DNA from: a virus
Length of the DNA stretch: 20,446 bases
IMG/VR virus record: IMGVR_UViG_3300046777_001434
Span: 1 to 20,446 of that record
Strand: one strand, 5' to 3'
Numbering within the stretch: position 1 is the first letter of the stretch; every line of letters starts with the position of its first letter. The position numbers and the translations under genes are program-made. Below the pieces are notes generated by a model. That model was not told the origin of the DNA. It searched no databases and was given only the letters and a program-made list of their open reading frames with translations. Below, piece after piece: positions 1 to 7,129 of this stretch.

Positions 1-1963
1 CTAAAAAGTTTAGCACAGCTTTATTATTTATAGTAGTTAACAAAGAATAATTGCCAAAAACTGGAGAAGCTGATCTATAAATATAATAACCAAAAGCATT
101 ATCTACTATTGACCAGCTCAAATTAATGCCTTTACTTACTGGATCATTCACAGCAGCAATTGGATTGGAAGCTTTGGATTCTCCATTAGCATCGAATGAA
201 GATATGCAATAAAAACTTGTATTGTTAGCCCCGACTCCTAGATTTCCAATATTTCCTACGTTACCTGAGTATAATCTTTGCGATGCAAAATTTAAATTAC
301 TTGGCGGCTGCAATGTAGTTAAGATAGTTACTGCGGCCTCTTTTCCATTGACATAAATATTTACTTTTAAGCCCACTGCTAAGTAAGTATTTACTGTGAC
401 AGTAACATTATATAGGCTGCCAACGTTTATCAATTGATCGGTAAAACCAGAAAGCACTTCGCTGCTTGGAGAAGTAAATCTAAAATAAACTCTCCTGTCT
501 TGAATAAATATTAATTGAGGATATCCTTCGTTTTCTATAAAGTAATCGCCCTCAACAGAGCTAGATCTTGAAAATAAATAAGCTTTTTCAAATGACGCAG
601 CAGTTTGCTTAAACCAAAAATCATAAGTTTGTGTCGCGGCGCTACCTATAGAGAAAGTTTTTGTTTTATTGTATTTTAAATTTATATCTACTAGTCCGCC
701 TTCATTAGTATTTGTTCTGTTGCCAAATAAAATATAAGCATTGCTATCAAACATAGCATTTGCTAAATTAGAATTATTGTCTCCTCCTGTTATGTCAATA
801 AATCTTCCAAAAGCAGAGCGAGAAGAGGAAGTGAATTGCGTTGGATGAACTACGCCAGCGAACATTTTTTTGTTCTTCTCGAACTGCATGTTCTTATATA
901 AAATATATCCACCATCTAAATTAGCTGGAGTAAGTTGCCCTCTTGTTGGATCGAAGCAAACAGAATAAGACTCTGAACTAGTAGTAGCCCCAGAAGAACC
1001 AGAAGAGCCAGCGCTTCCTGACGATCCAACATTGCCAGAATTTCCAGTATTACCAGCGTTATATCCTCCAAGAATATTTACTTTACCACCAAAGTAGCTA
1101 GAAGAAGCTCTTCTTGAGTTGTAATAAAGGACAGAAGGAGAATCGTAAGGAACAGTGAAAATCGCATATCCATCAAAACCTTCGTTTCCATAATAAGAAA
1201 ATCCATTAGAATAAGCATTAGATCCGCCACCAGAATTTGCAGTTGTAGATAAATAAAATTCATCATTTATGTTTGACGAATTAGATTGAAGGAATACATA
1301 TGTTGCTCCTTTGTATAAATTAACTGCTCTGCCCTGAACATTTCCAATTAAGAACCCATCAGAAGATCCTGTCGCATAATAAGGATGCTGTGAGGTTTTT
1401 GGAGCTACAGAAACTTCATAAAAAATAGCATTGCCACCAAAATTATTAGTGACAGAAGGAACATATATTTTATCGCTGATAGTTTGCCAAGTTCCCTTCT
1501 TATCAAAATCATAATATCCAGTTACAGTTGCAAAACTGCCTGTTAGATTTGGAGTTAAGCTAACTACTGGCGCAATTCCAGTTCTAGGATGGCCAGTTGC
1601 AACATAAACTTCTGTAGAGTACGAGTAAGTTTCGCCTCTTGTTATTTTTATTTGGAATCCGTGTTTATTGCTGACAGAATCTGTTTGCCCAGAGACGTAA
1701 TTATATTTATATATGGAATCTGTAGTCTTATAGTCTCCAGTAGCGTTATCAAAAAAAGTTCCTTGCCCGAAATTATTATTATAGTAATCTAGTTTATAGA
1801 AATGTCTTCCTGTGTCTGCTGGTTTAATAATAAAGCCAGCATTGCCAGTAGGTTGAGTAAATAAATTAACTGTTGGCTCGCCTTCGTAAGAGTTGCCAAA
1901 AAAATCATAGAGCAAAACACAAGAACTCGCGGCAGAATCTAATGATCCATAGACTTTTTGCAT
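1..1963 (-). CDS. Large phage adhesin or tail-fibre protein with collagen-like, LamG-like and FN3-like parts (C-terminus beyond window)
   Basis: An open frame runs without a stop from an ATG at 1961-1963 to the window edge, about 654 codons. Residues 1-300 are rich in Ser, Gly, Tyr and Asn and match nothing I know. Residues 304-327 are eight Gly-X-Y triplets (collagen-like). About residues 430-545 resemble a LamG/concanavalin-like sandwich, including the typical strand IYVNGKEA. From about 565 the pattern is fibronectin III-like (YCISSFDANGES, then YYIYRSAS). Such domains are common in phage receptor-binding or virion-surface proteins, so an adhesin on the outside of the particle is inferred. 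It starts one base after the stop of the fibre gene 1965-2753, so the two are probably co-transcribed. The true length and the C-terminal tip cannot be seen. Confidence 0.85.
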   Translation of the reverse strand, partial: MQKVYGSLDSAASSCVLLYDFFGNSYEGEPTVNLFTQPTGNAGFIIKPADTGRHFYKLDYYNNNFGQGTFFDNATGDYKTTDSIYKYNYVSGQTDSVSNKHGFQIKITRGETYSYSTEVYVATGHPRTGIAPVVSLTPNLTGSFATVTGYYDFDKKGTWQTISDKIYVPSVTNNFGGNAIFYEVSVAPKTSQHPYYATGSSDGFLIGNVQGRAVNLYKGATYVFLQSNSSNINDEFYLSTTANSGGGSNAYSNGFSYYGNEGFDGYAIFTVPYDSPSVLYYNSRRASSSYFGGKVNILGGYNAGNTGNSGNVGSSGSAGSSGSSGATTSSESYSVCFDPTRGQLTPANLDGGYILYKNMQFEKNKKMFAGVVHPTQFTSSSRSAFGRFIDITGGDNNSNLANAMFDSNAYILFGNRTNTNEGGLVDINLKYNKTKTFSIGSAATQTYDFWFKQTAASFEKAYLFSRSSSVEGDYFIENEGYPQLIFIQDRRVYFRFTSPSSEVLSGFTDQLINVGSLYNVTVTVNTYLAVGLKVNIYVNGKEAAVTILTTLQPPSNLNFASQRLYSGNVGNIGNLGVGANNTSFYCISSFDANGESKASNPIAAVNDPVSKGINLSWSIVDNAFGYYIYRSASPVFGNYSLLTTINNKAVLNFL
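983..1054 (-). repeat. Collagen-like Gly-X-Y tract inside the adhesin gene
   Basis: Eight consecutive Gly-X-Y triplets (residues 304-327 of the adhesin; X and Y are mostly Ser or Asn) are encoded here. Phage collagen-like tracts usually form trimeric rods or flexible linkers between virion-attached and receptor-binding parts. The tract is short and has no Pro, so it is more likely a linker than a long triple helix. Confidence 0.7.
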
Positions 1964-1964
1964 A

Positions 1965-2753
1965 TTAATAATTTCCTGTATAGATCATAGAACTAATAAT
2001 AAGCTCTACATTATTTGGGTGCATGATTTTAGTTACGAATAAATCTCCAGTTAAGGTTCCATATCCGCTCGCAGCAAAAGAATAGTCTTCTGTGAATTGA
2101 GTAAATAATATTTCGTGCTGACCTCCGGGGTTACTATAATTTCCAGAGAATGGCAAAAGATCTATTTGCTTAAAGCCAATCCTATTTGTAAAAACTTTAG
2201 TTCCAGAGACTGTTTGATTATTAGAAGCTAAGTCTAAGAAATTACTTCCTGAAGCAGCAAGCGATGTCTCTAAAGAAGTTACTCTAGAATTTAAATTTCC
2301 GCTAACAGTAGATATTTGAGAGAATAGAACTCCACTTGTTCCAGTGATAGTAGCATTTAGCCCAGCGACTTCTCCACTAATTACTCCACTTACTTCATAA
2401 TCTAAACCTGTAACTAATGTAATAGCTGATTGACTTAAACCAGATACTGTAGATAAATTAGCATTAGTGACATTTAAATCTCCACTTAGAGAAGTTATTT
2501 CGCCTTGAAGAAAAGTGCCAGTGGCAGCAACAAGATTTGCCGAAGTTCCACTTAGTGAAGTTATTTTGGAGTCTAATATTACTCCAGTATTGCCAAGGTC
2601 TCCGCTTAGAGAAATAAAGTCAGGATCAGAAGCTACAGAAGACAAATATCCAGATGGATTGCCAACTGGATAATAACTTTGATCTGTAACACTTACTACA
2701 TAACCAGATAGCTCAGGCTGGTCTATCTGCTTAATCCTGATTAGATTAGCCAT
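1965..2753 (-). CDS. Fibre-like structural protein, paralog of the protein at 9043-9924
   Basis: A 262-residue protein. Residues 1-40 (MANLIRIKQIDQ, then YYPVGNPSGYL) match the N-terminus of the protein at 9043-9924 at 23 of 40 positions by eye. A shaft of repeated (L/V)SG units follows at about residues 45-180, spaced roughly every 10-15 residues as in trimeric coiled-coil or beta-helical phage fibres. The segment SGTKVFTNRIGFKQIDL also has a counterpart in the paralog, after which the C-terminal domains diverge. I infer a shared virion-anchoring N-terminus with a different distal head. There is no strong Shine-Dalgarno upstream of the ATG; the leader is A/T-rich. The gene lies between a small SAP-like gene and the large adhesin gene, one base from the latter. 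Confidence 0.75.
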   Translation of the reverse strand: MANLIRIKQIDQPELSGYVVSVTDQSYYPVGNPSGYLSSVASDPDFISLSGDLGNTGVILDSKITSLSGTSANLVAATGTFLQGEITSLSGDLNVTNANLSTVSGLSQSAITLVTGLDYEVSGVISGEVAGLNATITGTSGVLFSQISTVSGNLNSRVTSLETSLAASGSNFLDLASNNQTVSGTKVFTNRIGFKQIDLLPFSGNYSNPGGQHEILFTQFTEDYSFAASGYGTLTGDLFVTKIMHPNNVELIISSMIYTGNY

Positions 2754-2772
2754 TTAATAAAATTACACAGAA

Positions 2773-3120
2773 TTATCGGCCTTCTGATAAGATCTTCTGT
2801 ACATCTTTAGATATTTTCTTTTGCTTCGCCTTTGCCTCTGATGGAGCTTGATAAGCAGCAACGTGTCTTTGAAATTCTCTCTCTAGTCTAGAAATTAAGA
2901 TCTCGTGGTTGTCAGTTGGGAGCATGCCAACCTTCATAGCATGAGCATGGATATCGCTTTTATTTAGCGAACGAATATAAGATTTGTACTCCTCAAAATC
3001 ATTAGTGCCATATTTAGAAATTCCAGTGTCTCCCCAGATTTGATCTAAAGTAGTTGGTCTTCCAGTCTCTTCTTTTGCGTCTATTTGGTTTAAATCCTTA
3101 AGCTTTGATTTTTTAGCCAT
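2773..3120 (-). CDS. Small basic protein with a SAP/LEM-like helical segment, function unknown
   Basis: A 115-residue protein starting MAKKSKLKDLNQ. The frame extends upstream to 3237, but that extension would read through a terminator hairpin and into the capsid gene, so the ATG at 3118-3120 is chosen. The middle, about residues 48-80 (LNKSDIHAHAMKVGMLPTDN followed by HEILISRLEREF), has the helix-loop-helix pattern of SAP-like nucleic-acid-binding motifs. Both ends are Lys-rich. The position just after the capsid terminator suggests a head-completion or minor virion role, which is inference only. A promoter candidate lies directly upstream, so it could be expressed apart from the capsid operon. 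Confidence 0.7.
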   Translation of the reverse strand: MAKKSKLKDLNQIDAKEETGRPTTLDQIWGDTGISKYGTNDFEEYKSYIRSLNKSDIHAHAMKVGMLPTDNHEILISRLEREFQRHVAAYQAPSEAKAKQKKISKDVQKILSEGR

Positions 3121-3126
3121 ATAAAA

Positions 3127-3155
3127 ATTATATCCTAATAAACAAAATAAATCAA
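3127..3155 (-). promoter_or_regulatory. Sigma-70-type promoter candidate upstream of the SAP-like gene
   Basis: On the minus strand TTGATT (3150-3155) is followed by a 17-base spacer and a perfect TATAAT (3127-3132). It sits just downstream of the capsid terminator, which is a sensible place to restart transcription. The -10 box ends only 6 bases before the ATG, so the message would be nearly leaderless. The region is very A/T-rich and a chance match is possible. Confidence 0.4.
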
Positions 3156-3162
3156 ATAAAAA

Positions 3163-3186
3163 ACCCGCCGGGTTTCCCCAGCGGGT
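3163..3186 (-). terminator. Intrinsic terminator after the capsid gene (GAAA tetraloop)
   Basis: In the minus-strand RNA, ACCCGCUGGG and CCCGGCGGGU form a 10-bp stem (one G-U pair) closed by a GAAA tetraloop. UUUUUUAUUUG follows at once. It lies 20 bases past the capsid stop codon, so the head operon very likely ends or is attenuated here. Confidence 0.92.
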
Positions 3187-3205
3187 TTTGTTTAAACCGA
3201 ACTTA

Positions 3206-4348
3206 TTATACGATGATGCCGGAAAGAGCACGAGCATCGATACAGATGCGTCCCTCTTCCATTGATCCGTAGAATCCAGCCTTATCGCTTCTTTGTAGGA
3301 ATTGATCGTCTGGTTGTACGTTGAATTGGCTTCCAGTCTCGGCGCTAGTAGCGACAGCGCGGATTAGAGCACCCTTGGTGTTATCAACACCAACGAGGAT
3401 TTGGTAGGCAGAAGGATCGAAAGCTGTTCCGAGGGTAGAGGTCTCAGAGATGTAAGAATCAAAGAGAATGTTGTACTTCTTGGAAAGACCAAGCTCAATC
3501 AACTCAACGATGTTTACACCATAGATCTCTTGCATACCAGCGTTACGATAGATCTCCTCTCTCATTCCGTCAGGAAGAGCGATGGCAGACTCAGTGCTTG
3601 TGGGATTGGCGCTAGCTGTTCTAACTCCACCAACAGTGTTTAGTGGGTTATAAGCGAAAGCGCGGATCTTCTCCTTGATCTCTGGAGAAACATATAGATC
3701 GGTCAAGCCGGTGCTATATGGATCAGCAGGAGTACCACCAGCCCAAGACTCATTGATTCTCTTGACGCGAGTCATGAGCTTGTTGAGGTCATCGAGCTTG
3801 AATTGTCCAGCGGTTCCAGCAGCAATGTAGTGCTTTAGGGCAGATCCACCTTGAGGAGTAGTAGAGGCTTCACCAAGAGCCTTGAGCATTACGGCCCAAG
3901 CATTACGCTCTTGCTTAACCAAAACTTCTTGAGACATACGCTCGACCAACTTAGCGATAATGTCCAAGCGAGCTTGGCGAGCATATCTCTTGTTGATTGA
4001 AACAGCGCTGTCTAGACGATAGGTGGCGATCTTTAGCTCTTGGATAGCAGAAACGTCTTGTGAGGTTGGTAGACCACCAGCAAGAGTTTGTGACCAAACG
4101 CTAACGTATCCGTTGTTCAACTCTTGATAATAGAGATCAAGAGGATAGCTTGGAGAGTCATTCTCATCGAATGGAGCATCGGTATAGATTTGAGAAGCTG
4201 TACCAGCTTGCAAAATAACTCTTTGAATAACAGGTCCGAGGAAAGCAGCAAAAGCTTCTGAAGCCTCAGCAGCAACCAATCTGTTTTTAGAACCAAGAGC
4301 CTTGATTAGCTCTACTTGTTCAGGTGTATTTTTTAGTTTAATTCTCAT
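3206..4348 (-). CDS. Major capsid protein (HK97-fold type)
   Basis: A 380-residue protein that I recognise as a phage major head protein by its overall pattern: an acidic-aromatic stretch at about 55-75 (DENDSPSYPLDLYYQEL), a long helix region LDSAVSINKRYARQARLD at about 110-130, and a C-terminus ending EGRICIDARALSGIIV. The gene order supports the call: portal, protease-scaffold, decoration-type protein, capsid, then a strong terminator. AAGGA sits 6 bases before the ATG. Its DNA is richer in GC than neighbouring genes (29 of 60 bases in 3661-3720 against 18 of 60 in portal bases 8461-8520), as expected for the most highly expressed virion gene. The HK97 fold itself is inferred, not shown. 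Confidence 0.87.
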   Translation of the reverse strand: MRIKLKNTPEQVELIKALGSKNRLVAAEASEAFAAFLGPVIQRVILQAGTASQIYTDAPFDENDSPSYPLDLYYQELNNGYVSVWSQTLAGGLPTSQDVSAIQELKIATYRLDSAVSINKRYARQARLDIIAKLVERMSQEVLVKQERNAWAVMLKALGEASTTPQGGSALKHYIAAGTAGQFKLDDLNKLMTRVKRINESWAGGTPADPYSTGLTDLYVSPEIKEKIRAFAYNPLNTVGGVRTASANPTSTESAIALPDGMREEIYRNAGMQEIYGVNIVELIELGLSKKYNILFDSYISETSTLGTAFDPSAYQILVGVDNTKGALIRAVATSAETGSQFNVQPDDQFLQRSDKAGFYGSMEEGRICIDARALSGIIV

Positions 4349-4363
4349 GTTAATTCCTTTATA

Positions 4364-4948
4364 TTAGAGGGCCAATTTAACGAGGGTTTCGCCATTTGTA
4401 TCAGCAGCTCCAAGGAACTTACCAATAGCAACGTTAGCAATGCCGCCGCCTCCGGTAGAAGCAGTGATTTGTCCGGTTCCACCAGCGTAAGCAGTGCCAC
4501 CAGCGCTTGGGGTTCCGAGAACTCCTTGAACTAGGAAGATACCGCGAGTAACTACTGGAACAGCTTGTCCGGGAATTACAGCTTGCATCTCAGCAGCCTT
4601 GCGGGGCTTGTACTTGAGTAGCTCACCATTCTCGTCAGCGTCTCTGACATCATAGAGCATCATACCTACTGGGGTCTCGCCAGTTGTGCTGGCGACTACC
4701 TTAGCGGTTACTCCATAACGTTGAGAAACAACGTTGGTGGGTTGTAGTGTACCGGCTCCTCCGATGAACTCTAGTCCACCGCCAAGCTCAACGCCTGAGT
4801 CGTAGTTCTTCCATCCGGTAGCGATCTTAACCAAACTTCCTTTGGTAATGCTGATCGAACCAGCGGTCAAACCGGTTGTGTCGTAAGAAAAGAGATTGAG
4901 AACATCATGCTCATCATAATCTCTGAAAGGTCTTAGTTTATAAGCCAT
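4364..4948 (-). CDS. Probable capsid decoration or head-stabilising protein
   Basis: A 194-residue protein starting MAYKLRPFRDYDEHDVLNLF. It is predominantly beta and glycine-rich, with a Gly/Ala/Thr-rich low-complexity stretch at about residues 145-172. Decoration proteins of tailed phages commonly sit directly before the capsid gene and are made in similar amounts. This gene lies 15 bases upstream of the capsid gene, has a clear AAGGA ribosome-binding site and shares its GC-rich codon style. The function is inferred from position and composition. No specific family motif is visible to me, so another abundant head protein is possible. Confidence 0.65.
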   Translation of the reverse strand: MAYKLRPFRDYDEHDVLNLFSYDTTGLTAGSISITKGSLVKIATGWKNYDSGVELGGGLEFIGGAGTLQPTNVVSQRYGVTAKVVASTTGETPVGMMLYDVRDADENGELLKYKPRKAAEMQAVIPGQAVPVVTRGIFLVQGVLGTPSAGGTAYAGGTGQITASTGGGGIANVAIGKFLGAADTNGETLVKLAL

Positions 4949-4978
4949 ATTTTATCCTTGTATTATGTGTTTTTTTGT

Positions 4979-5590
4979 TTATCCAATTACGAACCCGTCG
5001 TAATTAAAAGCTTGTTTATACTTCTCGAAAAGAGTAGCTTCTGAAGCGGTGGAAGTAGCAGCTATTGTAGCTGTCTTCTTCTCTCCCTTTTCAGAGACCT
5101 CATCGAGAACCTCAGAAGCGGTAGCGGAAGACTTAGCCTCTTCTTTCTTCTCTTCCTTTTGCATACCCTTCTTTTTATTCTTCATGAATATTGCCATCTT
5201 ATTCTTGTAAGCGGCAAATGAATCATCATCTAGCCCAGCAATATCAGAAGCAATAACTTGTCTGGACTCGTCATCCAAATCATACTCAGCATCAAAAGCG
5301 CTCATTCTCTCATTGAACAACTCATTGGCCAAAATCTTTTGCTTCTCAACTTCAGAAGCCTCTAGAGAAGCTTTGAGGGCGGCGATTTCTTTTTCAAGAA
5401 CCTCTTGTCCGGCCAAAAGTGTGCTATATTGCTCTTTAGCGGCTTGGAGGGCTTGCTCAACAGAAACTTTTTCAGCGGCGAATTTCTCGGAAGCTGACTT
5501 AAGCTCTTGCTCAATAAGATCAGAAATTTGAGAAGCTGTTGCTTGCTTCAAATTCTCATCTGTGATGTCTTTGATGCTTTGAATTTTCAT
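4979..5590 (-). CDS. Possible nested scaffold gene sharing the 3' part of the protease gene
   Basis: An in-frame ATG at 5588-5590 (MKIQSIKDITDE, residue 274 of the fusion) would give a 203-residue protein consisting only of the coiled coil and charged tail. The base composition changes close to this codon: 12 of 60 bases are G/C in 5581-5640, but 31 of 60 in 5401-5460, similar to the capsid gene. This is how a scaffold made in excess from an internal start, as in lambda C/Nu3, would look. Against it, no Shine-Dalgarno is visible before the ATG; the upstream bases are A/T-rich. Confidence 0.35.
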   Translation of the reverse strand: MKIQSIKDITDENLKQATASQISDLIEQELKSASEKFAAEKVSVEQALQAAKEQYSTLLAGQEVLEKEIAALKASLEASEVEKQKILANELFNERMSAFDAEYDLDDESRQVIASDIAGLDDDSFAAYKNKMAIFMKNKKKGMQKEEKKEEAKSSATASEVLDEVSEKGEKKTATIAATSTASEATLFEKYKQAFNYDGFVIG

Positions 5591-6409
5591 AACGTTATTG
5601 TTAATAATTGTATTTACATCTAATTTCTCAATTTTGGAAATATTTTCTTCAGCTAGTGCTTCTTTTGCTTCTGATTTTAGCGTAGCTACTCCTTTTACAT
5701 CAGCTGCTGGTGTTTCAGTTAAGCCAATACCCAAAGGAACAACGTTGCCTATTACTTTTCTATAAATAGATTTGGTTTTGTCTAATTTTCCTGATCCACC
5801 AAATGCTCTAAGGCTATTTTTTATAGACTCTATCTCACTTGCATCAGAAATAAGAGCGCCATCTTCTATGTTTTTAGACTCTCCATCAATCATTACAACA
5901 TTATACTCATTAAAGCCAAGCTCCCAGCTTGCGCTTACTGATTGATATTTGTCACTAGTAGCATCGCTAGATTCCTCGATCTTATCAGCAAGGTGAGGAT
6001 TAGCTATTTTCCAAATTACGCCGCCGAGGGTGATATTAAATGGCCCTTTTAAGTCTTTGACTTGCTCTTCTGTAAGTGAAGCGTCTGACCCAAACTCACT
6101 GAACCCGGCAGTTAAAATTACGCCAACAATTTTTTCTCTATTGTGTTCAATATTTATTGGCTTATTGATAAAGTCTTTATAAGAAGCAATAGCAGTATCT
6201 GTATCTATTACGTCTCCATTCTTATTGACTCTATTTACAACAGCAGCATTAAATGCGACAGGAAGTAAATCAACGTTCTTCTCTGTATCTACATTAGGAA
6301 TAAAATTCCCTACTTCCATCAAGGAAGCTAGTGCTAAATACTTGTCTTTCTCTTCTGAAACTAGTGGTTTGAGAATAGAACTAAATGTTGTAATATATTG
6401 AAAGCTCAT
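4979..6409 (-). CDS. Prohead protease fused to a scaffold-like C-terminal domain
   Basis: A 476-residue protein counted from the ATG at 6407-6409. An ATG at 6427 in the same frame is an alternative that would overlap the previous gene by 16 bases. Residues 1-240 look like a head-maturation serine protease: INIEHNREKIVGVIL (candidate catalytic His89), YQSVSASWELGF (candidate Ser among 157-161) and PLGIGLTETPA near 225-235, the usual end of that domain. Residues 285-370 form a long coiled coil, followed by a Lys/Glu-rich segment at 408-425 and a short C-terminal tail, as in scaffolds. The family role is to guide capsid assembly inside the prohead and then cleave scaffold and capsid N-termini. 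DNA composition changes sharply near residue 274; see the nested-gene entry. Confidence 0.8.
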   Translation of the reverse strand: MSFQYITTFSSILKPLVSEEKDKYLALASLMEVGNFIPNVDTEKNVDLLPVAFNAAVVNRVNKNGDVIDTDTAIASYKDFINKPINIEHNREKIVGVILTAGFSEFGSDASLTEEQVKDLKGPFNITLGGVIWKIANPHLADKIEESSDATSDKYQSVSASWELGFNEYNVVMIDGESKNIEDGALISDASEIESIKNSLRAFGGSGKLDKTKSIYRKVIGNVVPLGIGLTETPAADVKGVATLKSEAKEALAEENISKIEKLDVNTIINNNVMKIQSIKDITDENLKQATASQISDLIEQELKSASEKFAAEKVSVEQALQAAKEQYSTLLAGQEVLEKEIAALKASLEASEVEKQKILANELFNERMSAFDAEYDLDDESRQVIASDIAGLDDDSFAAYKNKMAIFMKNKKKGMQKEEKKEEAKSSATASEVLDEVSEKGEKKTATIAATSTASEATLFEKYKQAFNYDGFVIG

Positions 6410-6411
6410 AA

Positions 6412-7110
6412 TTAAATTTCGTACCATTTTTCCGCATTTGAATCTTCGTCCAAATAAAGATCATCTGGACTATCAAAATCAAAATCTCCAATTTCTAAAA
6501 TATCTAAAGAAGCTTGAGTAAAATCCTCCTCTTCTGGCTCCCAAGAATCAGAAACGTCAATGACATTTAAAGAAGACTTTGCTACGTCTTGATCAGCTTT
6601 TCTGTAAGCATCCTTGACTTTACCGCCAGACATCATTCTCAAAAACATGTTTACTCTTGCCATTGCCCATTGGCCTCTTGTCTTGCCGGGCCTATGAGAA
6701 GAGCTAAAAGCTCCAGCGCCTCTTCTATAAACTTTCTTTAGCTGAGATAAGCTGACTTTTCTTGAGCTCTTAGCGTTGTGTTCTTTGACTTTATTTTTTA
6801 AAGCCTCAATTACCTTTTTAGAAAAAGAAATTGCATTATTTGATTTCTCTCCAGCAGAGCCGGGCTCATTCTTAGAAGATCCGCTTCTTTTCTCCGAAGG
6901 CTTTGCTGGTGTTTGCGCTGAACTTTTAGGCCCCGGTCTCTTAGCTTCAATTTCTATATTTAGCTGCCCCGCCTTGCTCCTAGCATCCTCTCCTTCGGCT
7001 GAAGCGCATTGCTTGCCGATAAAACCGACATCCTTATTTAATAAATCAATGGAAAACTCTTTCTTATCAAGAGCTTTGCTAAAATTTCCATTCTCTATTT
7101 CCAAATTCAT
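6412..7110 (-). CDS. Basic phage structural protein with a conserved WAMARV-type domain (DUF5824-like, tentative)
   Basis: A 232-residue protein in three parts. Residues 1-90 are low-complexity and rich in Ser, Lys, Pro and Glu. Residues about 115-172 are a basic domain with VYRRGAGAFSSSHRPGKTR, then WAMARVNMFLRMM. The tail, about 180-232, is very acidic. I associate the central pattern with a small domain found in many environmental phage head genes, possibly DUF5824, but this is from memory and unverified. The gene sits between portal and protease, two bases before the protease start, so an internal core or head-assembly role is plausible. The opposite charges of domain and tail could suit DNA mimicry or scaffold contacts; that is speculation. 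Confidence 0.7.
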   Translation of the reverse strand: MNLEIENGNFSKALDKKEFSIDLLNKDVGFIGKQCASAEGEDARSKAGQLNIEIEAKRPGPKSSAQTPAKPSEKRSGSSKNEPGSAGEKSNNAISFSKKVIEALKNKVKEHNAKSSRKVSLSQLKKVYRRGAGAFSSSHRPGKTRGQWAMARVNMFLRMMSGGKVKDAYRKADQDVAKSSLNVIDVSDSWEPEEEDFTQASLDILEIGDFDFDSPDDLYLDEDSNAEKWYEI

Positions 7111-7129
7111 TTTAGAATATTATAAAATA

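Noticed and set aside
1078-1266. 62-codon minus-strand frame inside the adhesin gene
   Set aside because: It is a hydrophobic out-of-frame shadow of the 654-codon open frame.
3121-3237. N-terminal extension of the SAP-like gene
   Set aside because: It would translate through the terminator hairpin and into the capsid gene end, and its residues look like random translation.
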